A stretch of DNA of 64,000 bases, from the NCBI GenBank assembly GCA_029378245.1, contig JARKIF010000029.1:62001-126000 (forward strand), in the 5' to 3' direction. Below are positions 20,217-30,815 of the stretch, piece after piece (position 1 is the stretch's first letter; every line of letters begins with the position of its first letter). Position numbers and translations under genes: made by a program. The DNA is from Roridomyces roridus. Lineage: Eukaryota; Basidiomycota; Agaricomycetes; Agaricales; Mycenaceae. The notes below the pieces were generated by a model. The model did no database searches. It was not told where the DNA came from and was given only the letters and a program-made list of their open reading frames with translations.

Positions 20217-21047
20217 TGATCTCGCTTACCGTTTTGGGTCAATCAGCGGTATCCCGGGATGCTGCTGCCTGTGGGCCTGCCGTGTGCGGCATATTCAACA
20301 ACTGAATCATTGCTCAAATAAAAAAAGAAATTGGAATCAATATTTAAAATAATGAGCTGAGAGTCATCCCGATCAAAATTAGGTGACCTGATATTGATGG
20401 CATCAATATACAGCCCGAAATCAATCCTCCAGTATCAACTGTTGATCAATGCAGTTGCAGACAGACTCACATCACACCGGCCATCACGAAATGATGTGCA
20501 TCAAAGTGATAGCTCTTGCTCTGGGCCACATGAGCTCCGTATATACTTATGCCTGAAAGTGCTTACTTGGCCCATGTGATGCAAAATACTGTGGAAAAAG
20601 CCCGCATCATCCAATGTAATTGAATGTGCCATGGTTGAGCTCGGGACGGTGAATACTGGGCCCCATCAACATGTGTGATTGACATTCGGGTGGTGATCAA
20701 GGAATGGTGGAAATAAAGGCTTCTTGCAATCGTTCGACTGTGATCTCGGGAACTGTCCATTTTTGGTTCATCCCGATCCCTCGTCAGTCCTGTTTTATTC
20801 TTGTCCTTGACGATACCAGTGAGAGTCTTGAAATTTGCCAAACTTTACTTTACGCTTCTAAATCTTCAGCCCGTCGCATAATAATCAAGTATGCGTTTTC
20901 AACTATCACCCAGTTGGACCTTGGTGATGTAGGTCAACGTTTTGCCTAATGCAAACCTCACTACCCACTCCCGCAGCTTGTTATTGTCCAACTCACAACC
21001 TGAGTGCAATCAATCCGCCACCGAGTTGTGTGCAAGGAAGTGAGCCG
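20217..21047. other. Gene-free interval
   Basis: AT-richer sequence between the DIRS element and the next F-box unit. A stretch near 20770 (TTCATCCCGATCCCTCGTC) recurs near 21537. No coding or RNA gene is seen. Confidence 0.5.
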
Positions 21048-21095
21048 CCCGTTCGATTCGGGATTGGGTCAATAGAGGTTGCAAGTGCGTTTTTT
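21048..21095 (+). repeat. B-box-like hairpin plus T-run repeat, copy 4
   Basis: The 15-mer at 21048-21062, then ATTGGGTCAATAGAGG, with T6 at 21090-21095. A diverged fifth copy lacking the hairpin (AGGATTGGGTCAATAAGACG) lies near 23139. Confidence 0.5.
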
Positions 21096-21289
21096 CAGCT
21101 CTTGGCGAGCGGTATCACGCTTCCACTTCCAAGTAAGTAGTACTCTCAAGATTCAAGTGTCTGCAAAATTTGAGCAAGTACTTAGTCTCGATACCAGCTG
21201 TTTTACGAATTCCGGTCTTCTCGGCGTTTAAATTTAATGTGGACGGAGACCTTCGGATCAACCCATCTTTCTCGAATCTCCTTCCCATC

Positions 21290-21448
21290 ATGTCCTCATC
21301 CGTTCACGAACTCCGGGGACGGATTGGAGCAGTCGAAAAGGCAATCGAGCAGCAAAAGATGGTCCTCAGAGATCTCGAGCGCCAGCGCAGCAACATCCAG
21401 ACGGAGCTGAATGCCCTCCTCGACCCAATGGCGCGTCTCCCGGCATAG
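21290..21448 (+). pseudogene. F-box gene fragment (coiled coil only)
   Basis: MSSSVHELRGRIGAVEKAIEQQ through LNALLDPMARLPA and then a stop. Homology to the family ends at the first residues of the F-box. It is closest to the copies at 23556 and 42895 (both begin with the GRIGAVE form). The truncation point is followed by sequence related to the inter-gene repeats, so it is a broken duplicate. Confidence 0.8.
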
Positions 21449-21714
21449 ACCCGCTCACAGACTGTCCAGGGACCCATTCGATTGCGAAACTGGTCGTAAT
21501 GATGAGACGACTGTGCATTTTTTGTTCTTCAATTTGTTCATCCCGATGCCTCGTCGGTGCTGTTTTTCTTGGTACATACTGAGGATACTTACAATGAATT
21601 TTAAAAGACTGTGTTGCCGCACAAGATAGGGCGTATAGCGTGGAGGCGGAATATCGTTCGTCAGATTCAGAATCGAGCTGTTGATTAGCACGTGATCAAC
21701 CGCGTGAGCATTGG

Positions 21715-21729
21715 CATGTGATCAACACG
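21715..21729 (+). promoter_or_regulatory. Conserved CATGTGATCAACACG element upstream of F-box start
   Basis: 32 nt before the ATG at 21747. A second, CACGTGATCAAC version lies 25 nt further upstream at 21690. Confidence 0.45.
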
Positions 21730-21746
21730 TCTTCTTTCTGCCCTTC

Positions 21747-22973
21747 ATGTTCTCATCCGTTCACACACTCCGCCGACGCGTCAACTCGCTCGTAGATGCG
21801 ATAGAACGCCAGAAGGATGTCCTCAGAAACCTCGAACGCCAGTGCAGTGACGCCCAAAGTGAACTAAACGCCCTCCTCGACCCCATGGCGCGTCTCCCCA
21901 TAGAGATCGCCTCCGATATCCTCCTCCAAGCGATTCCGACGCGTCCCACTTGGGATTCTCTTCTCATTTTCTTACGTGTGTGCCGTGCGTGGAGCAATCT
22001 CGCAGTTGCCACGCCCTTTCTGTGGAGTACAATCACGGACAGTGGAATCCCGCAGGCCCAATTCGCGACAGTGCTGGAGAAATGGCTTTCCCTTGCGAGG
22101 GGCCTCCCACTCTCGCTGATCCTTCGTAATGCCCATCCGTCCACCTTCCCCGACACCCTGCAGACTCTGGACGCTCACACACCCCGAATTCAGAGCATGG
22201 ATCTATCGCCATTGCACGACGAGGACCTACGACTGATGACTCATACCTTTGATGGTCTCACCTCCTTGACAATATATCGCTCCCGTATCCCCTCCGACCT
22301 CTGCGTGGAACTCTTACGCCGCGCGCCAAATCTCGTGGAGCTCAGCTTCGTTGAGGTCCAGTTCCATGCAGCGTCGATGCCTAGGCACTTGACGCACCCC
22401 ACTCTCCAGCACCTGCACTTCCGCCGCCCAGACACCTATTACTATTCCGACACGGCAATTATTCAGTTCCTCACTCTGCCCGCCCTACAATCGCTCTTCC
22501 TCTCTCGGTCCGACATCACCGAGGAGGAACTGCTCGATTTCCTGGCGCGCTCCGCTCCACCCTTGCGTCAGCTGCATGTGCGGCTCCAAGAAGACGACGT
22601 GTGCAGTGAAGCCATCGTAGCGTCCCTCAGGCTCGTCCCTGAGCTCACGCATCTCGAGGTCATTCACCCCGACTCTGAATACGACTACTCGACCTTTGAT
22701 CTGTGGGCTCACGACCCCTATCTCCTCCCGGCCCTCCGGAACCTTACGATTGCAGATTTCTATTACCATGGATTGGAGGGGTATCGACGCGTTCTTGATT
22801 TCCTGGCCAAGCGGCGTGCGTCGCTGAGGTCTCTTCAACTTATTGTGCCGGGGGAGGTCTTGGACGATGCTACGGCTGCTGCCTTGCGGGTCTTTCAAGA
22901 TGAGGGTATGGATATTCATGTGGATACGGGGAAAGAGGACCTTTTTTCCATGTTCGGGATGGGGGATGACTAG
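21747..22973 (+). CDS. F-box protein with coiled coil and leucine-rich tail (intact)
   Basis: 408 residues in one exon, starting MFSSVHTLRRRVNSLVDAIERQ. The F-box reads MARLPIEIASDILLQAIPTRPTWDSLLIFLRVCRAWSNLA. The tail keeps all family blocks (LCVELLRRAPNLVELSF, TLPALQSLFLSRSDITEEELLDFLARSAPPLRQL, DLWAHDPYLLPALRNLTI, EGYRRVLDFLAKRRASLRSL, FQDEGMDIHVDTGK). It has a slightly longer, different C-terminus (EDLFSMFGMGDD). A candidate functional SCF receptor. Confidence 0.85.
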   Translation: MFSSVHTLRRRVNSLVDAIERQKDVLRNLERQCSDAQSELNALLDPMARLPIEIASDILLQAIPTRPTWDSLLIFLRVCRAWSNLAVATPFLWSTITDSGIPQAQFATVLEKWLSLARGLPLSLILRNAHPSTFPDTLQTLDAHTPRIQSMDLSPLHDEDLRLMTHTFDGLTSLTIYRSRIPSDLCVELLRRAPNLVELSFVEVQFHAASMPRHLTHPTLQHLHFRRPDTYYYSDTAIIQFLTLPALQSLFLSRSDITEEELLDFLARSAPPLRQLHVRLQEDDVCSEAIVASLRLVPELTHLEVIHPDSEYDYSTFDLWAHDPYLLPALRNLTIADFYYHGLEGYRRVLDFLAKRRASLRSLQLIVPGEVLDDATAAALRVFQDEGMDIHVDTGKEDLFSMFGMGDD

Positions 22974-23519
22974 GTATGCACGCTCTGCACTATCCACTTC
23001 TTGGGTTCTAATCTTTCTTGCCACAGCTTAGCTTTGTGTGGTCGGTAACAATGCTTCCAGTTATTATTTATTGTATTCAATGCCGCGTTGCCACCTCATC
23101 TAAAATCGCGGAGCGTCGAGGCTCTGTAAAAGAGACTAGGATTGGGTCAATAAGACGGTATGTTGCAATTTCATTTTTGCCTAGCTCAATGATACATATT
23201 GTGAGTGATATCGCCATGTCACTTGAGTAAATCGCAATCAAGCGTCTGAAAAATGGGGGATGAACCTAGGCATGCCTTGAAATTTCAGACAACTGTGCAA
23301 TTCCGAGTCGCGCTTGTTGAACCCAACTTCGACCAAGTTGAATCCGTCACCCAGTCTTGCAAACAGTCCGCGTTGGTGTATACACTCAAGCAGGAACCAT
23401 ATCCGTCCTCCTTATTTTGTGCGGAGTTGGAATGTTTCAACAGGGGAGTCCCAAATATGTACTCAATATGTACTCCGAATGTCCGGCATGATCGTGATCA
23501 ATCAGCCTGACGTGAGCAT

Positions 23520-23534
23520 CATGTGATCAACACG
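23520..23534 (+). promoter_or_regulatory. Conserved CATGTGATCAACACG element upstream of F-box pseudogene
   Basis: 36 nt before the ATG at 23556 and identical to the copy at 21715. Confidence 0.4.
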
Positions 23535-23555
23535 TCTTTCTCCTCCTTCAAGTTC

Positions 23556-24770
23556 ATGTCCTCATCCGTTCACGAACTCCGCGTACGCATTGGAGCGGTG
23601 GAGGATGTAATCGAACGCCAGCAGGAGGTCCTCAGAGATCTCGAGCGCCAGCGCAGCAACATCCAGACGGAACTGAATGCCCTCCTCGACCCAATGGCGC
23701 GTCTCCCCCCAGAGATCTCGTCCGAGATCCTCCTGCAGTCGATGTCGACGACACGCACCTGGGATTTCATGAATACTGTCCTGCGGGTGTGTCGCTCATG
23801 GCACGATCTGGCACTAGCCACGCCCTCTCTGTGGAGCACAATCACGGACAGAGGCATCCCGTGAGACAAATTCGTCCAAGCGCTGGAGAAATGGCTCGAT
23901 CGCCCGAGGAGCCTTCCGCTCTCCCTGATTCGGCGCGATATAAATGGGAGCACATTCCCCCATACACTCCAGACTCTGGAAGCACATGTTTCCCGAGTCC
24001 AGAGCATGTATCTATCGCCGCTGTACCACAGGGACCTCAAAGGGATAAACTATCCCTTTGAAGGCCTCACTTCCTTGACGATTGATGGCTCAGACATGTC
24101 CCCCGGACTCTGCATCGAACTCTTAGGCCGCGCGCCAAATCTCGTGGATCTCGACATCCTCGAAGTCCGCTTCCTTCCAGCGGAGTCGACACCGAGGCAT
24201 TTGACGATCCCTGCTCTTCGCCGCCTTCACTTTGGTCGCCCAGGTGAATGGTTCTGGTCCGAATCCTCCATTCTCCGGCTTCTCACCTTGCCGGCCCTGC
24301 AATCGCTGGTGATCGACATCGCCGATTCGGGTCTACTCGATTTCTTGACGCGCTCCGCGCCACCCCTCCGTCACCTCAATGTCCGGCTCAAAGCAGACGG
24401 CGTGCTCAGTGAAGGCATCGTAGCGTGCCTCCAGCTCGTTCCTGGCCTGACGGATCTCGAAATCCTTCTCCCGCATTCTGCCAACTCGTCCTTCGATCTG
24501 TGGACCCAAAACTCCGCTCTCCTCCCGGGCCTCCAGACTCTCGTCGTTAAAGAGTACTATGATCACGGCATGGAGAGGTATCACCGTGTTCTTGATTTCC
24601 TGGCCCAACGACGCGGATCGCTCAAGTCCCTGAGACTCATTCTGTGGGACACACAGTCACACTGCAAGGAGGTCTGGGATGATGCTCCAGCGGCTGCTTT
24701 GCGTGCCTTTCAAAGTGAAGGGATTTATGTTCATGTTGGGACGAAGGAAATTAACTTTCTGTCAATGTAG
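23556..24770 (+). pseudogene. F-box gene with a single in-frame nonsense codon
   Basis: A complete family member, from MSSSVHELRVRIGAVEDVIERQ to HVGTKEINFLSM, in one frame broken only by TGA at 23862-23864 (..STITDRGIP, stop, DKFVQALEKW..). Paralogues have a sense codon there (GIPEGKF, GIPQAQF). Everything downstream is well preserved, so the mutation is recent or the stop is read through. The truncated product would keep the coiled coil and F-box but lose the receptor tail. Confidence 0.85.
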
Positions 24771-25133
24771 ACGGTGTACAATGTGGGTACTTATATATTA
24801 GCTGGTCTTTCCAGTATTCATGGCCAGCCACCGCAACAATTCACCGTGATTCCTGACGACGAGCCCGGAGTCTGACACTTTTGTGCCATAAGCTGGTGGA
24901 GTCGCGTCTGTACAGAGAGTACGATTATTTACATGACCTTCATTCTCTTGTATTATATATTGAAGAAATTACCGGTTATACCGTTACGACCTCGGCGCAT
25001 TATCCAAAACAGAAATAAGCTCATCCACACTCGTCAACGCCCGACTCCAATCGTGGTTTTCCCATCTACGAAGATCATAAGAAAATACGGCCACTGGTGT
25101 TGACGAGAAGACACACCCATAAGCGTATGACCC
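24771..25133. other. Convergent intergenic region
   Basis: The 3' flanks of the F-box pseudogene (plus) and the transcription factor (minus). No feature beyond AT-rich candidate poly-A signals is seen. Confidence 0.4.
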
Positions 25134-28107
25134 TCACAGGCCATGAGCGTGATTCGGTGGAGGATTCGTCGGAAGAGAGTAATCCCCCAAAGCCATCGCC
25201 AACGAACTCGAACTCGCCTTCCAATTGAACGGCTCGTAGACAGGCAGGCGTCCCAGATCGTCCGTCCGCATAGGTAGGCTGAAGACGTTGCTCTCCTCGT
25301 GGGCGTATGTTTCCGGTTCCGATGGAGGCCCTGAATCAACTCTCATTCCGACTTGGACGGATTCCGAGTCCGCATCGTCCTGCGTAAGTGGGTAGTTTGG
25401 TGTGGACGGCTCGCCGCTGATCGAATGAGCGGCGCGTTTGAGTGGGTTTTCTGGTTCGCCTTGTGTTGTCCACTGGTCCATGTTAGCGTAGCTCATGAGT
25501 TCCGTTATCGTTTCGCTGAAAATGAAGGGAAGATCAAAAATCAAAAAGGGAGTAGTAGTCCACATTGTTCAAAACGCACAGGTAGAACCCCGCGTTCCGC
25601 CATCTGCAACAGAGTAAGTATGACTACGAGCCGTTAAACAAGGAGCACACATACTTTGTCTCGTAAAAGCGAAATACCCTAAGACACATGTCCACGTCCT
25701 GCAGACATTTCAGTCGATCGACGGACAAGTGCCCTTGTCGCGCGCTCCAGACGTGGAGCAACAACACCAGTGCCGAGTCGAATACTGCGTTCTGAATGAC
25801 GAAACTTGTTGAGTTTGAACGCAACGGAGAAAGATGACGGGACTCGCCAATGCAAGAGGGTAATACAAGACTCCGCGGCCGACAAACGCGTTCATGACGT
25901 GTGTGCAGGCGCGTGCGGAGCTCGCACATATCGCGAGTGCTGGGTAATCCTGGTGCGTGATGTTTGGAACCGAGTTTTGTGTTGCTTAGGGTACAGTTAC
26001 CTGTAATAATGATGAAAACTCCATTTTGTTTGCGGAGGACGGAATAAAGATGCGGTGGGTGTGAATTTGGACTACAGACGTCTTCAGTTAGGGATGGTGA
26101 ATGATATAATACTCACTGCCGTAGTAGCGTGCATGGAGGATCGCGCTTTGGGCAGCAAATGCAGGGTTTTCAATGTCTTGATTCCAGCGTACTGCGACTG
26201 GTCAGAAATGAACAAAAACTTGGGGAATTCAAGTACGGTGTTCTGGAACCTCGTCGATCCAGGCGTTGAGGGCGGAGCTGTGGCAGAATGTTGAGAAGTA
26301 GGTGATGGGGATTCTGAGATGCAACTCACTCGACCGCGGCGACAGCACTTTGTGGCCAGCCTTGAGGTTTCTCGCTGTCTCGAACGAGATACTAGGATGG
26401 GAGTGATTTCAGCGAATTTTGAAGGATGCATGGGCAAGCGACTTACCAGCGTTTTCTGCGCCATAGCAAGGATCTCCATGAGCTTTAAGCCCGCTACGGT
26501 GAATGATGCGAAGGAGGGTTTCGCCGGGTCGCGCTGAGGGAGCGCGGGATCAGAAGATTCCCACCATTCGTCGTCGTCGTCGCATTCCACAGGGTAATCT
26601 ACGTCGTAGCTTGGAGCGAAGTTAGGATGGCGAGTAGATATCACAGTGCAGAAACTCACTCGGAGGTGGACATGGCCATCGGTCGAGTAGTGAACGCGCT
26701 CGCGAGGGTGTCCAAACAAATAAGCTCCCCTGCGTTTAATCAGAACTGCGGGTCAGGTGGAGAGAGGGAGGACGCTCACAGAAGACGCGTTTCCAAGCCT
26801 CGGATACGTATTTGTCCGAAAATCGATTCCGCCTGTGTACACCGATTTCTTGCACATATCGCAGAGCAGATCCGACGGGCGCCCAACTTCCGTCTCGGGA
26901 CGAACCCAGCATCCCATTGTCGTACAGTATACTCAACTGTCTCAAGATCAAGCTATGCGCTGGGATGAAAGACAAGGAGGACATACACAGATGGTTTGCG
27001 CTTCGTACAACGTCAAGAGCCTGGGTGACTTGACGAACGGCTTGAGCTGGGAGAAATATTCCCATCCTGCGGTGACTTCCTTGTTGAGGACGACGCGTGG
27101 GTCACCACTGCACCTGGATGCCAGGGCGCACACAACAAGGACGGTACAGCCAAAGTTATAGTCGACCAAATGCAGGCCGTCTGCGAGAGATTTTTCGAAT
27201 GTCGGCTGGTGGAGGAGGAATATGAGGATGTTGACGCGAGTGAAGTACAACGAAACAAGATGTTGGAGCAAATCCGGCTCGAGGAACCTCAGCGGCACGT
27301 GTGTTTCCGTCGAAGCAGAGTGAGCGTCCTCCGGCCGCCCGGGGCATACGGAGCCCCGAAAGTCTTGCCCAGCGGTTGCGGGGCGGGGAACCTTGGAAAT
27401 GGAGTTGAAGCCTTCCCTCGCTTTCATTGCCGCGTTTATGAGCGCCAGCTGGCTCGTCTTGCCAAAGTAAGGCACCGGGTCTGTTGGATTTTGAGAGAGC
27501 TTGAGGCGCGCGAAGCGTCCGGTCATCAGGGGACCCTCCATGATGGCGAACATGTCGAGCTTGGATTCATCCTTTTTTGTGCCTGCTGCCGGAGAGCGGG
27601 AGAACGCCGACTCGTCAACATTATGCAACTTGGCTTGATTTTCAAGCGTTCGGGCGTAGCGGGCCACTTCGAGGAGGACGCGGCGAAGATCGCCGTCCGG
27701 CAGATAGGACGCGCCCTGGGACAGGAGTGTTGCGACGTGCTCTGATGGGGTCATGTTGTGGTGAGCGGGGTCCTGAAAAAAGTCAGGATATACATGCCCA
27801 TGAGAAAGAGTACCAACCAAATCCGCTTGCTGGCCGACTACTGATTGGACAGTGATAGAGACGTCGACGATGCACTCTGAATTGGAAGCAAGACAGTGGG
27901 AGCAGCGGTTCCCCTGGATTTGACCGACGTCACCTGCAAACCACCGCGTTAGGACAAGTAGCGCACGTTGGATGTCATACCCACATCGGACTAAAAATAA
28001 TAATCAGATAGGCCTCATTGTAAGTAGAAAAACGCACTTTTTCGCCTTTTACATCGCTCACAAGATCCTTTGGCTCGTTTTCGGCGTTTTGTTTCTTTAT
28101 CCGTCGG
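25134..28107 (-). CDS. Zn2Cys6 fungal transcription factor
   Basis: Several exons. Splicing exon 28038-28107, a 6-nt microexon 27985-27990 and the exon starting at 27933 gives a perfect zinc cluster, CERCKRRKIRC then a 9-residue gap then CSHCLASNSEC, after a basic stretch (KETKRRKRAK). The fungal-specific regulatory domain follows (SYLPDGDLRRVLLEVARYARTLE; RFLEPDLLQHLVSLYFTRVNILIFLLHQPTFEKSLADGLH; DDDEWWESSDPALPQRDPAKPSFASFTVAGLKLMEILAMAQKTL; FDSALVLLLHVWSARQGHL). The C-terminal exon ends PPPNHAHGL. The first exon with the ATG, upstream of 28107, was not located. A nuclear DNA-binding regulator of the Fungal_trans (PF04082) type. Confidence 0.83.
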
Positions 28108-28158
28108 CTACATGATGAGGGTGGGAAGCAAAGAAGATGTGTCATCAAGGGAACAAAT

Positions 28159-28175
28159 ACATCACCAAAACCGGG
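28159..28175 (-). repeat. Inverted repeat, partner of 29402-29418
   Basis: On the minus strand CCGGTTTTGGTGATGTA, the same 17 bases as 29402-29418 on the plus strand. Weaker similarity continues for about 25 bases further. The pair brackets a 1.2-kb gene-free stretch. Confidence 0.5.
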
Positions 28176-28309
28176 AAAAACATATATGGCCTGATATGGC
28201 CATACATGGGCCGCGAGGGCTGGGAGGCTGATCCGGCTGATGAGTTTTCCATCTGGGCTTATAAAACATCTCGCGAGATCGTAATCGCTCATCCGCCTGA
28301 TGAACTTTC

Positions 28310-29401
28310 ATCAGCCTGACGAACTTGGGCGAGGCTGGTCTGGATACAGAGCCCTGGATTCCCGGGCTACCCTGCTGATAACCATGCTCAGACACAATAC
28401 AGAAGAAAAAAAACAAATGTATTGAATGTACATAAACAAGAATACAATAGATACAGAGGAGATAACGAGAAGGGAGTGGGGTACGGCCATGTTGCAACTT
28501 GAGACCAAGGGGAGTCGAGCAGGGAAGCTTAAGAGAGTAAGAGCTTGAGATTTTGGGCGTCTTCGGACTTGGAGCGTTCGGACTTGAAGCATCTTTTGAG
28601 CGTCTTGAGACTTGCAGTGCCTTCGGACTTGGAGCATCTTGAGACTTGCAGTGTCTTGATACTTGCAGACTTGCGGACTTGCGGCGTGGCGGGAGCTTAA
28701 GGCTGGTAAGCTTGGGATGCTTGACCGGGGGTGTCTTCAGGTGTAGTGCAGGCAGCGTGTGAGCGCGATGTGGGACGTGAAAAGACGGGATCTTGAACGC
28801 GGTGGCTGCACTTGACCGGCCAACGAAGCGCGGGAGGGAGGGAGACTTGGCCTTAACTCGGAGAGAGGCAGGGACTCGGAGGGAGGGAGGGAAGATGGTG
28901 GGGCGAAACAAGAAGGGCTTAAGCGAAATCACGCCATTTTAAAGAGCTGAGTCATGCGCTGCGGAACCATGCGGCTGCTGTCAGGAACAAGATCATCGTT
29001 TGATCGCCTCGTCTTGGACCATGCGAGCGCCTCCTTGTCATTCGGGAACTCGTAAGCGCACTCAGTGGGGGAAGACCCAAGGCCCGGATGGCCTCGAATA
29101 GCACAGACTTACCCAACCAACCATCACGTAGCGCTTCTGGTCGTCAGTTAGTTGTCTTGCCATAAACAACATTAAAACAACAATGCTATTTGACGCGGCA
29201 GCTGGCCCGAGACTACTTTGTTAGCTGGCTAGAACCCCAGCTCATGAGGGCTCACATGGCAAGCAGAGCATCCTACGTGAATATCTGGTTGATATTCAGC
29301 ATATATGCCCTCCTATGCCTCTGCCGGCCTGTCGATCAACTGATAAGGCCTCATGTACCCCATCAGGCCGGACGGATCATGTCAGGGAATACGCGATTTC
29401 T
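28310..29401. other. Gene-free interval with degenerate minisatellite
   Basis: Positions about 28540-28690 consist of imperfect repeats of a GGACTTG-x-AG-CATCTTGAGACTTGCAG type. The remainder shows no convincing gene. The Ser/Pro-rich frames on the minus strand come from the repeats. Confidence 0.5.
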
Positions 29402-29458
29402 CCGGTTTTGGTGATGTATCGGCAAGCAATCAGCGTTTTGTCTCCAACTCTGTCACTC

Positions 29459-30592
29459 ATGTCGTTCGTGCCTGACGATCTCATCGACCCAATGACGCGT
29501 TTGCCCGTGGAAATCTCATCCGACATCCTCGCACAAAGCCTCCCGATGCCCCGTTGGGGAGTTTGGAAAACCCTCACTGTACTCCTGCGTGTCTGCCACC
29601 GCTGGAGGGAAATCGCACTCAGCTCACCAGCTGTTTGGAGCACAATCAGCGACGAAGGCATCCCAGTAGCCAAATTTGTCGACCTCTTGGACATCTGGCT
29701 TGCCCGAGCCGGAGAACTTCCGGTCTCTGTGACCCTCAGCTATGCGGACCTATTTACACTCCCCGGCATCCTCCTGACTCTCAAGAAACATGTACACCGG
29801 ATTCAGAGTTTGCACGTCTTGACTATCTACGCGGATGTCAAGGAGATGACATTCCCGATGCCCGCCCTGCGCTCACTCACCCTCGCGTCGATGGAACTCT
29901 CCGCCTCGCAGGCTCTCGAGCTCTTGCGTGCCGCGCCCAGCCTCGTGGAATGCAATTTCGACCAAGTATATTTTGAGTGGGATACCACGCCGATGCCGCT
30001 CACGCATCCGAAATTGCGGGAGCTGCGTTTCGGACGATTACACCTTCGCTGTTGTAGTGCGGAGTTGTTGCGGTATCTTACCCTGCCCGCCCTCCGGACC
30101 CTCGCCATCTCTCTGTCCAAGATCAGCGTCGAGGACCTGTGTGCGTTTTTGACTCGGTCTGCTCCGCCTTTGCGTCACTTGCACCTTCGTGTGCGGGAGG
30201 AGGACATTGGCGACGAGTTGGGGATTATTCCCGTGCTCGAACTCATGCCGGGTTTGACGGATTTGGAGATCGTGTCGCCGGCCCCGTCGAAGAGAACGGC
30301 TTTCGGGGTATTCGCGGCTGCACCTCATCTTCTGCCGGGCCTCCAGAATCTTTTGGTCGATGAACAGTATCGGCATTCCGCAGAGGATTATCAACTTGTG
30401 CTCGACTTTCTTGAGAAGCGGCGTGCGTTGATGCGTTCACTTTGGTTTGTCGTGGAGGAGGAGGAGCGGGTCTTCGACTCGGAGGACGAGGGTGGCGTCG
30501 GTGGGGCGCTGCGAGCCTTCAGAACTGAGGGTATGCGTGTACATTTTGGGAGGTACGACAGTTACTATTTGATGGGTAAGTGGGCGTTGTAA
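29459..30592 (+). CDS. F-box protein lacking the N-terminal coiled coil
   Basis: 377 residues from the ATG at 29459 (MSFVPDDLIDPMTRLPVEISSDILAQSLP). An alternative ATG at 29413 would add 15-16 residues. The F-box continues KTLTVLLRVCHRWREIALSSPAVWSTISDEGIP. The leucine-rich tail follows family order (LELLRAAPSLVE, TLPALRTLAISLSKISVEDLCAFLTRSAPPLRHLHL, HLLPGLQNLLV, YQLVLDFLEKRRALMRSL) and ends in an acidic insertion (EEEERVFDSEDEGG) and MRVHFGRYDSYYL. More diverged than the GRIGAVE-type copies, so an older branch. Confidence 0.82.
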   Translation: MSFVPDDLIDPMTRLPVEISSDILAQSLPMPRWGVWKTLTVLLRVCHRWREIALSSPAVWSTISDEGIPVAKFVDLLDIWLARAGELPVSVTLSYADLFTLPGILLTLKKHVHRIQSLHVLTIYADVKEMTFPMPALRSLTLASMELSASQALELLRAAPSLVECNFDQVYFEWDTTPMPLTHPKLRELRFGRLHLRCCSAELLRYLTLPALRTLAISLSKISVEDLCAFLTRSAPPLRHLHLRVREEDIGDELGIIPVLELMPGLTDLEIVSPAPSKRTAFGVFAAAPHLLPGLQNLLVDEQYRHSAEDYQLVLDFLEKRRALMRSLWFVVEEEERVFDSEDEGGVGGALRAFRTEGMRVHFGRYDSYYLMGKWAL

Positions 30593-30815
30593 CCGCTGTG
30601 CGTATTGGCTGATGGGGCGTTTGCAGAGAACGGGTCGTCTGTCGGATTTGCTCCTCGTGAGTTGGCTTTCTCTGTGCAAAGTCAAGGCTGTTGATTGATT
30701 TTGCAAGGATTCATGTATATCTGAATGAATGAAATCGGTAGTTGTATCTCGAAACATGCATGCTAAATATAACGCGGCCCAAGCGTGCGAGAATTCGAAT
30801 CCACGTCGTTGCCTC

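Noticed and set aside
27170..27745. Plus-strand 191-codon frame
   Set aside because: Antisense shadow of the transcription factor's regulatory domain, which has clear family motifs on the minus strand.
28162..28932. Ser/Pro-rich minus-strand frame of 256 codons
   Set aside because: The repeated KSQDAPSPK-type sequence comes from a degenerate minisatellite. No start context, no homologue recognised.
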